Assembly (NCBI GenBank): GCA_040758255.1
Contig: JBFLVX010000026.1
Location: 1-20,032, forward strand
Direction of reading: 5' to 3'
Length of the DNA: 20,032 nucleotides
Source: JACRPZ01 sp040758255
Lineage (GTDB): Bacteria > Nitrospirota > Thermodesulfovibrionia > UBA6902
Each line of letters starts with the position of its first letter. Positions within the stretch are counted from its first letter, which is position 1. Positions 15,674 through 20,032 of this stretch are shown here, in pieces. The notes under the pieces were generated by a model. The model was given only the letters and a program-made list of their open reading frames with translations. It was not told the origin of the DNA and did no database searches. The translations under genes and the position numbers were made by a program.

Positions 15674-16084
15674 GTGAATGACCCTGTCTTTGTTGATACC
15701 AATGTGTTCCTGAGATTTTTCGTCAGAGATTCTGAATCTTTCTATCAGAAGGCCAAGGATCTTTTTGAGAAGACAGAAAAGGGGCAAGTCAAGCTTGAAA
15801 CAAGCGATCTTGTTATCGCCGAAATTGTGTGGGTTTTGGAGTCATATTATGGTTTTTCACGGACAGAGATAAAAGAGGTAGTTGAAACGATCCTCGAAAC
15901 AAAGAACCTTAAAGTAGCTAACCACTTAAGAGTCAAAGAAGCAGTTCATCTTTATTTTACAGGGAAGATGGATTTTATAGACGCCTGCAATATTGCTTAC
16001 ATGCGAGCAAAAGATTATAAAAAAGTCGCCACTTTTGATGTTAAGCATTTTAAAAATATAGAAGGTGTTTCAAATATTTGGTAG
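15674..16084 (+). CDS. vapC: VapC-type PIN-domain ribonuclease toxin
   Basis: This 136-residue toxin has a complete PIN active site: FVDTNVFLRFF with D8, VIAEIVWVLES with E50, KMDFIDACNIAYM with D100 and D103, and ATFDVKHF with D122. VapC enzymes cleave tRNA or rRNA and arrest growth. The GTG at 15674 is chosen because it begins right at the PIN fold, lies 4 bases after the vapB stop and has AGGGGA upstream. An in-frame extension to 15584 would lie wholly within vapB. The right direct-repeat copy begins 3 bases after its stop. Confidence 0.9.
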   Translation: MNDPVFVDTNVFLRFFVRDSESFYQKAKDLFEKTEKGQVKLETSDLVIAEIVWVLESYYGFSRTEIKEVVETILETKNLKVANHLRVKEAVHLYFTGKMDFIDACNIAYMRAKDYKKVATFDVKHFKNIEGVSNIW

Positions 16085-16087
16085 AAA

Positions 16088-16144
16088 ATTTACGAAACTT
16101 ATAAAAGAAACGTCAATGGCATTGTTTGTTTTTGAGTTTACTTT
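16088..16144. repeat. 57-bp direct repeat, right copy
   Basis: This is the counterpart of 14421-14477 (48 of 57 identical, same orientation). It begins directly after the vapC stop codon. The 194 bases from here to the next gene show no gene. Confidence 0.75.
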
Positions 16145-16212
16145 TCTTCTGCGCCTCTTCCACGCTTCTGAACTATTGTGCCCCAGTTCAATTTTCTCCC
16201 GACATATTAAGA

Positions 16213-16242
16213 CTCACATCTGTGAGTGTGAGCTTTTATTTT
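16213..16242 (+). terminator. Weak terminator-like hairpin after vapC
   Basis: CTCACA (16213-16218) pairs with TGTGAG (16227-16232) around 8 bases and is followed by CTTTTATTTT. The stem is short and lies 130 bases past the vapC stop. An alternative ACTCACA/TGTGAGT pairing competes with it. Confidence 0.3.
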
Positions 16243-16338
16243 AGCTGTTATTTTTCTCCTCGCGTTCTTCTGCCGTGCATTAGTCATAGCAAAAAAACGA
16301 AACCGTTTTGGCACGGGAAATTTTTCGTCGGTGAAATA

Positions 16339-17415
16339 TTAGATATGTTTAAGTCCTTTTTTTCTGAATTGTTTTGCCGTAGTAAGGATTTCTTTCACAA
16401 CATTTACAAACCCCCCGATGTCAAGAAAGAAGTTTGGATAAGCTCGACGCAATGTATCAATAGGGCCTGCAGATACGAGAACTGGCTCTATTTTTTTACC
16501 AGATGCCGCCTCTTTTTCAATTTCTGTATAATCAAACATTGCCTGATCAAAACTATCTCGATCATATGGTTGGATTTTAACTGTTCCTTCCAGTGAATCA
16601 AGAATGATTAAGTGGTAAAACCAACCTTTTCCGGATCTTACAATTTCTTTTGCAGCACTAGAGAATCCTTTCATTTTTTCTAATGCCCTAAGATTTGCCT
16701 CTGCATCTGCAACTGCTATATAGGTTTCTGATCGTGACAAGTTCGCGAAACGAGGAATGAGAGGGCTTTTTTCTTGATATGCAAATGCCGATGAAGTAAG
16801 AGCGAAGAAGTCGAGCCACTCTTGGTCTCCTTGACGAGACTTAAGGGCTTGCCCAAGAAATGTCCCCATTGTTTCTACTGCAGTTGCCCAAATATGTTGT
16901 AGTTTTGTTCGTATCTGTAATTCTATTCTTAATCCATTATATGAAGGATTACGCTGATTCTTGTATTTATAAACTAAATGTATACTCCTATAACCGTCTT
17001 CATCCCTTGGCGTTTTAATATAGTTATGCTCATTAATAAGCTCGTGTAAAAATCTGTCATTCTCTCTATAATTCTTTGCAAGAATATTAACGTCAGAAAC
17101 CGACTTTAAAACTGCACGTACACCGCCAATATCTTGCATAGTTGAAAGTTTCATTGCGGGATACCGTTTAAGCTTATCAATGATGGTTGGCATACGTTTA
17201 AGGCGCTGGGCAACGATAGTATCTGGAAAATCTCGAAGCTTATCTCTTAAAGTCGATTGAAATGTATTGATTGGATAAGCATGGCAAGCACGCCATTGAT
17301 CAGCTAAAAATCTTGCAAGAAAAATCTCTTCTTGACTTGAATTTTCTTTGACAAGGATTTGTCCTGCTTTGTTAATTTGATTTTTAGATACTTCTGGTAC
17401 TTGAGAAAAAGCCAT
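16339..17415 (-). CDS. Stand-alone RelA/SpoT synthetase-domain protein (SAS-like, possible toxSAS)
   Basis: This 358-residue protein has a RelA/SpoT nucleotidyltransferase domain but no HD hydrolase, TGS or ACT domain. Synthetase motifs are in order: RLKRMPTIIDKLKR (71-84), MQDIGGVRAVL (93-103, D95), GYRSIH (141-146, base-stacking Y142) and LRIELQIRT (162-170, E165), followed by HIWATAVE. All key residues appear intact, so it may make (p)ppGpp or a related nucleotide, or pyrophosphorylate tRNA ends as toxSAS enzymes do. The last 150 residues (for example LRRAYPNFFLDIGGF) are characteristic of a larger SAS subgroup but have no assigned role. ATG at 17415 is chosen over an in-frame TTG at 17430; neither has a Shine-Dalgarno. 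GATAAT 7 bases before the ATG would allow a leaderless mRNA. No small antitoxin gene is adjacent. Confidence 0.85.
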   Translation of the reverse strand: MAFSQVPEVSKNQINKAGQILVKENSSQEEIFLARFLADQWRACHAYPINTFQSTLRDKLRDFPDTIVAQRLKRMPTIIDKLKRYPAMKLSTMQDIGGVRAVLKSVSDVNILAKNYRENDRFLHELINEHNYIKTPRDEDGYRSIHLVYKYKNQRNPSYNGLRIELQIRTKLQHIWATAVETMGTFLGQALKSRQGDQEWLDFFALTSSAFAYQEKSPLIPRFANLSRSETYIAVADAEANLRALEKMKGFSSAAKEIVRSGKGWFYHLIILDSLEGTVKIQPYDRDSFDQAMFDYTEIEKEAASGKKIEPVLVSAGPIDTLRRAYPNFFLDIGGFVNVVKEILTTAKQFRKKGLKHI

Positions 17416-17439
17416 GCTATATATTATCAAATATACTTA

Positions 17440-17468
17440 TTTTGCGCCGAGTTGAGCCTTTTACGCCG
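17440..17468 (-). promoter_or_regulatory. Paired TTTTRCGCCG sites upstream of the RelA/SpoT-domain gene
   Basis: TTTTGCGCCG (17440-17449) and TTTTACGCCG (17459-17468) are direct repeats 19 bases apart, 25-53 bases upstream of the start codon. The spacing is near two helical turns, so a regulator could bind both. A chance pair is possible. Confidence 0.3.
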
Positions 17469-17672
17469 GGACTGGTATATATCAATATTATCCAAACTTT
17501 GAATAATTGGTTTTTGTATTTACCCTCCTTTACGAAACAATATTATCATAAAACTTTAAATTTAAAACTACCGCTTTTTTGTATGGATGCAGGGAATGAT
17601 GCCTTATTGTATCCTTGATTAATTGGGGTGGGGGGTCTCATACCGTAAGTATTCTTTTTTGAAAGAGAAAGG

Positions 17673-17703
17673 CTTAAGAAAACTTTCCTTATGTTCTTTT
17701 AAG
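17673..17703 (-). terminator. Hairpin downstream of the ferredoxin gene
   Basis: On the minus strand CTTAAAAGAAC (17703-17693) and GTTTTCTTAAG (17683-17673) pair at 9 of 11 positions around 9 bases, followed by CCTTTCTCTTTC. It begins 17 bases after the ferredoxin stop. The stem is AT-rich and the tail is mixed pyrimidine, so strength is doubtful. The rest of 17469-17672 shows nothing else. Confidence 0.35.
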
Positions 17704-17719
17704 AAGCCATTGCAAAAGA

Positions 17720-17914
17720 TCAGCCGCCCCATCCTATACTGATAATTATGGCATCAGCGGGACAGACCTCTTTGCAGGCTCCGCAGCCGATGCAATAGGA
17801 AGACCTGTGAGGCAAGCTCTTGCCATCTGACATCTCAAAACACTTAACAGGACAGGCGGTTATGCAATCCCCGCACCCAGTACATTTGTCCCAATCCACT
17901 AAAGCTATAAACAC
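17720..17914 (-). CDS. 2[4Fe-4S] ferredoxin
   Basis: This small electron carrier of 64 residues has two complete cluster motifs: CTGCGDCITACP (from C11) and CIGCGACKEVCP (from C41). That is the bacterial-type dicluster ferredoxin fold. It probably passes low-potential electrons between oxidoreductases in the cytoplasm. The start is GTG, fixed by GAGGTGA six bases upstream. It is monocistronic; no redox partner lies nearby, so its partner cannot be named. The repeat element B begins 29 bases upstream. Confidence 0.93.
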   Translation of the reverse strand: MFIALVDWDKCTGCGDCITACPVKCFEMSDGKSLPHRSSYCIGCGACKEVCPADAIIISIGWGG

Positions 17915-17942
17915 CCGCTATCACCTCTTCATTAACCCAATA

Positions 17943-18180
17943 AATACATTTAAATAAAACCACAGGGTTCACAGAGACATATTTGATTTAAAAAAATAGA
18001 AGAAGTAACCACTGAGTTCACAGAGCTTCTCAAACATCAAAAATTATTTTTCTCTGTGTCCACTGTGGTGAAATAATTCCTTGCCTCTTTTTTTATGAAA
18101 CTTTTTATATATCAATCTTCTTTTACTATCAATATATTTCCTCTGTGTTCTCTGTGGTTAATTGCAGTTTCCGGATTAAT
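17943..18180 (+). repeat. MITE-like intergenic element, copy B
   Basis: It begins AATACATTTAAATAA, followed by the terminal repeat AACCACAGGGTTCACAGAG (17958-17976). It ends with the inverted repeat CTCTGTGTTCTCTGTGGTT (18141-18159) and ATTGCAGTTTCCGGATTAAT. A second, inner inverted pair (CCACTGAGTTCACAGAG near 18010, CTCTGTGTCCACTGTGG near 18052) gives a nested hairpin. It encodes no protein. It accounts for most of the 17915-18368 gap; the remaining 18181-18368 holds only the small palindrome at 18324. Confidence 0.8.
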
Positions 18181-18323
18181 ATTTCCATGCCACTTCATTT
18201 AGTTTTGCATATTTAAGGTTCACTGCAATATGACATGCATCATATCCTCGAAGATTTGTCTGACGGCAGAAAGATGGTATTCAGCAATAGGTCAAGATAT
18301 ATTTCAGCACAAGTCAAACTGTG

Positions 18324-18336
18324 TTGATTCAATCAA
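18324..18336. promoter_or_regulatory. Small perfect palindrome upstream of the membrane protein gene
   Basis: TTGATTCAATCAA is a perfect 13-base dyad 33 bases before the preferred ATG. It could be an operator; TTGATT within it could also serve as a -35 box, but no convincing -10 box follows at 16-18 bases. Confidence 0.3.
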
Positions 18337-18368
18337 ATCTGTTATTATCTATTACGAATATGATACAT

Positions 18369-18743
18369 ATGGGGATATTAATAGCGTTCTTAGGAACACT
18401 TGTCGGTGTCGCATTATTAGCCGCTTTTATAGCAGGTTTTTTTATTTGGGTAGGTGCAAAATTAGCAGGAATCAACAATACAACAATAGGGAAATCAATT
18501 TTAGCTGCCATTACGTGTAGCCTTTCTCTATGGTTTCTTACTGGTGTTTTCTTCTTTCTCCCAATTATCGGATTTTTTATAGGGCACTTTATCTGCCTAT
18601 GGATAATAAAATCTATTTTTGAGACCACCTTTGGCAAAGCATTGTTAGCATGGATTTTTCATTTTGCAGCTCAAGTTCTTGCAATCATCATTGCGATAGC
18701 AACATTTGCAACGGGATTAATGGCAATGTTCATGGTATTCTAA
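18369..18743 (+). CDS. Small polytopic membrane protein with internal repeat, unknown function
   Basis: This 124-residue protein is almost entirely hydrophobic, with about four membrane helices (3-29, 44-62, 65-81, 92-123). Two segments repeat a pattern: NTTIGKSILAAI (37-48) and ETTFGKALLAWI (85-96), which suggests duplication of a two-helix unit. No family is recognised. An in-frame GTG at 18321 would add 16 residues. ATG at 18369 is preferred because the hydrophobic helix starts there, but neither start has a Shine-Dalgarno, so the start is uncertain. A perfect hairpin follows the stop. Confidence 0.65.
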   Translation: MGILIAFLGTLVGVALLAAFIAGFFIWVGAKLAGINNTTIGKSILAAITCSLSLWFLTGVFFFLPIIGFFIGHFICLWIIKSIFETTFGKALLAWIFHFAAQVLAIIIAIATFATGLMAMFMVF

Positions 18744-18747
18744 CCCG

Positions 18748-18774
18748 AACTTGGTTCTCCTGGAGAACCAAGTT
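18748..18774. terminator. Perfect 27-base dyad after the membrane protein gene, no U-tract
   Basis: AACTTGGTTCTCC and its exact complement flank a single T, equivalent to an 11-pair stem with a 5-base loop. It starts 4 bases after the stop codon. A and T runs are absent on both sides, so an intrinsic terminator of standard form is not supported. A 3'-end stability hairpin or a protein-binding dyad fits as well. Confidence 0.45.
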
Positions 18775-18865
18775 AACCTCAACAACTTAAGTTATGTCAT
18801 TCCAACCTGTCTACCCTGTATACCGCAAGAGCCTTAAATACAAAAAATACTCTGAGTACAGCCGC

Positions 18866-19132
18866 CTAAGAAAGTCTATTAGCCGCTTGCTCCTGCTTTA
18901 TCCGCTCATGAAGCCACACTTTTATTAGAGCCCCCCTGTCAACGCCGATCTTTTGCCGTATCTTATCTATCTCATTTACCAGTGATTCCGCGATATCAAG
19001 GGTAATGCGCATCTTCTTGCCATGGTGTAAAATTGCGGCCTTTGACATATCAACGAGGTCATGAATATCTTCCCCTTCGTCAAAACGGCGGTCAAATTCT
19101 TTTGTGCTTTTAGCCGGAATTTTCTTTTTCAT
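18866..19132 (-). CDS. brnA: BrnA-like antitoxin (ribbon-helix-helix)
   Basis: This 88-residue antitoxin opens MKKKIPAKSTKEFDRRFDEGEDI, as BrnA and related CopG-type antitoxins do. It ends with a ribbon-helix-helix domain: KMRITLDIAESLVNEIDKIRQKIGVDRGALIKVWL (40-74). AAGGAGG lies 9 bases before the ATG. It begins 23 bases inside the end of brnT, so toxin precedes antitoxin, as in known brnTA operons. It should bind BrnT and repress the shared promoter. Confidence 0.9.
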   Translation of the reverse strand: MKKKIPAKSTKEFDRRFDEGEDIHDLVDMSKAAILHHGKKMRITLDIAESLVNEIDKIRQKIGVDRGALIKVWLHERIKQEQAANRLS

Positions 19133-19382
19133 ATAACTCAGCCTCCTTTTTTCTGGAACGTCTTACAGAGATAATACGAATTGCGCCGCCACGCATGGCA
19201 TACACAGCAGTCCACAATTTCCCCTGAAATTTACTTATAATAATATGCCTGTTTTCTACCGGGTGCGGCGCTATAATTTCAATCCGGTTTTCATCAAGCC
19301 ATAAGCCTTTTGCAGTCTCAAAATCAATGCCGTGTTTTGCTGCGTTCGTATCATTTTTGGACGAATCCCATTCAAACTTCAT
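19110..19382 (-). CDS. brnT: BrnT-like ribonuclease toxin
   Basis: This 90-residue toxin has the family opening MKFEWDSSKNDTNAAKHGIDFETA, then ENRHIIISKFQGKLWTAVYAMRGGAIRIISVRRSRKKEAELYE, typical of the RelE-like BrnT fold that cleaves RNA. ATG at 19382 is chosen because family homology starts there; an in-frame TTG at 19409 would add nine unrelated residues. The ribosome binding site is poor. A 22-base dyad (CCAATA...TATTGG) sits 1-23 bases upstream and is the likely BrnA operator. Confidence 0.92.
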   Translation of the reverse strand: MKFEWDSSKNDTNAAKHGIDFETAKGLWLDENRIEIIAPHPVENRHIIISKFQGKLWTAVYAMRGGAIRIISVRRSRKKEAELYEKENSG

Positions 19383-19383
19383 A

Positions 19384-19405
19384 CCAATAATATTACATAT
19401 ATTGG
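19384..19405. promoter_or_regulatory. Operator-like dyad at the brnT start
   Basis: CCAATA and TATTGG arms are separated by 10 bases and overlap a possible -10 box (TAATAT), with TTGAAA 16 bases further upstream on the minus strand. The site fits BrnA autorepression. Arms are only 6 bases, so support is modest. Confidence 0.4.
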
Positions 19406-19454
19406 ACAAATTTTCAACAAATAAGTACTACATCTCAGCATATGCGTCTATCTG

Positions 19455-19493
19455 GAGAAAAAAGAAGAGGAGGCACTTGCCTCCCCTTCTTTT
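19455..19493 (-). terminator. Rho-independent terminator of the hsp20 gene
   Basis: Arms 19462-19475 and 19478-19491 pair with one mismatch (GGAGGCA against TGCCTCC inside AAGAAG and CTTCTT). On the minus strand TTTTCTCC follows. A T-run is also present on the plus-strand side, so it may act in both directions. It starts about 30 bases after the hsp20 stop. Confidence 0.85.
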
Positions 19494-19523
19494 ACTGCGT
19501 AGATGTTTAGCTCTCGGCTGAAT

Positions 19524-19985
19524 CTACTCGATCTTCAGCTTCACTTCTTTAGCCTTCGCCTCTTCAAGCTTCGGCAGGGTTATCTCAAGCACGCCGTTCT
19601 TGAATGTGGCCTTTGCTTTGGAAGCGTCCACCTCCTTCGGAAGCGGGATCGTCCTTACAAAGCTGCCGTATGAGCACTCAGAGCAGTAGTAGTCTTCCTC
19701 TTTTACCTCTTCTTCCTTCTTTGTCTCTCCTTTGATGGTGACGGAATCGTTTGTGATCGTGAGATCAACATTCTCCTTCTCGACTCCGGGAAGAGATGCC
19801 TTGACCACTATCTCGTTCTTCCTGTCATACATGTCAATGCTCGGCAGACCTCCCGCGTGCTCAGTCAACCTCGGAAAGAAGACCCGCCTTTTGCCGAAAG
19901 GCTCAACAACATCTCCAAAGAGCCTCTCCATGTCTCTTCTTATGGTGTCAAGCTCTTTAACCGGACTCCATCTTACAAGTGTCAT
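19524..19985 (-). CDS. hsp20: Small heat shock protein, Hsp20/alpha-crystallin family
   Basis: This ATP-independent chaperone forms oligomers and holds unfolding proteins in the cytoplasm. The 153-residue product has an N-terminal arm, an alpha-crystallin domain from about 46 to 140 (SIDMYDRKNEIVVKASLPGVEKENVDLTI, SYGSFVRTIPLP, FKNGVLEITLP) and a short charged tail. The stretch DYYCSECSYGSF places C101 and C104 where many relatives have Arg (YYRxERSYGSF), giving a CxxC. AAGGAGG lies 8 bases before the ATG. It is monocistronic, with a terminator behind and the window edge 47 bases upstream, where GGCCA-A-TGGCC (about 20014-20024) is a small dyad. No CIRCE element is seen. Confidence 0.95.
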   Translation of the reverse strand: MTLVRWSPVKELDTIRRDMERLFGDVVEPFGKRRVFFPRLTEHAGGLPSIDMYDRKNEIVVKASLPGVEKENVDLTITNDSVTIKGETKKEEEVKEEDYYCSECSYGSFVRTIPLPKEVDASKAKATFKNGVLEITLPKLEEAKAKEVKLKIE

Positions 19986-20032
19986 TTTTTTGTCCTCCTT
20001 TTATTGTTATATTCAGGCCAATGGCCGGTTTT

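Noticed and set aside
16126..16596. 156-codon plus-strand frame downstream of vapC
   Set aside because: It overlaps the conserved C terminus of the RelA/SpoT-domain protein, and its Phe/Cys-rich translation looks like a shadow of AT-rich DNA.
17943..18180. Structured RNA or riboswitch upstream of the ferredoxin gene
   Set aside because: The hairpins belong to a repeat element present elsewhere in the window in the other orientation, so a specific riboswitch is not supported.
18829..18865. Terminator after brnA
   Set aside because: TACTCAGAGTA followed by TTTTTT on the minus strand has almost no room for a loop (three pairs at best), so it is not called.
14314..20032. tRNA or rRNA genes as integration targets
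   Set aside because: No cloverleaf, T-loop or rRNA-like sequence was seen in the gaps on either strand.

Overview
The window looks like a bacterial chromosome of moderate GC (judged by eye), most likely a Gram-negative anaerobe of the Nitrospirota or Desulfobacterota type. The reasons are an F-type ATP synthase operon with both b and b' subunits but no a or c subunit genes, a yajC-secD-secF-recJ block directly behind it, and many dispersed palindromic intergenic repeats. The phylum is an inference from layout and protein style, not from a marker gene.

Layout. Bases 1-1863 hold a truncated zinc-knuckle reading frame at the edge and an orphan 459-residue protein with propeller-like repeats, a long hydrophobic segment and a C-terminal Ada-type H-C-C-C zinc motif. 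Bases 1864-14313, all on the minus strand, are the housekeeping block. In transcription order it runs b', b, delta, alpha, gamma, beta and epsilon of ATP synthase, then a phosphoglycolate-phosphatase-like HAD protein, a tRNA(Val) m6A37-type methyltransferase, YajC, SecD, SecF and RecJ. A good sigma70 promoter lies upstream of b' and a second candidate upstream of yajC. The SecDF-YajC genes overlap or nearly touch and encode the translocon accessory complex, which draws on the proton motive force that the ATP synthase builds or uses.

Bases 14314-20032 are an accessory region. It has two AbrB/PIN toxin-antitoxin pairs on the plus strand, enclosed by an imperfect 57-bp direct repeat. It continues with a stand-alone RelA/SpoT synthetase-domain protein, a 64-residue 2[4Fe-4S] ferredoxin, a small polytopic membrane protein with an internal duplication, a BrnT/BrnA pair, and a small heat shock protein with its own strong terminator. 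Three toxin-antitoxin modules plus a possible alarmone or toxic synthetase lie within 5 kb.

Repeats are the most unusual layer. A MITE-like element of about 230 bp with 19-bp terminal inverted repeats occurs twice in opposite orientations, next to the starts of recJ and of the ferredoxin gene. Three successive gaps inside the atp operon (alpha-gamma, gamma-beta, beta-epsilon) each carry a palindromic repeat. One of these includes a five-copy 7-bp tandem array that runs up to the atpG start codon and leaves it without a visible ribosome binding site.
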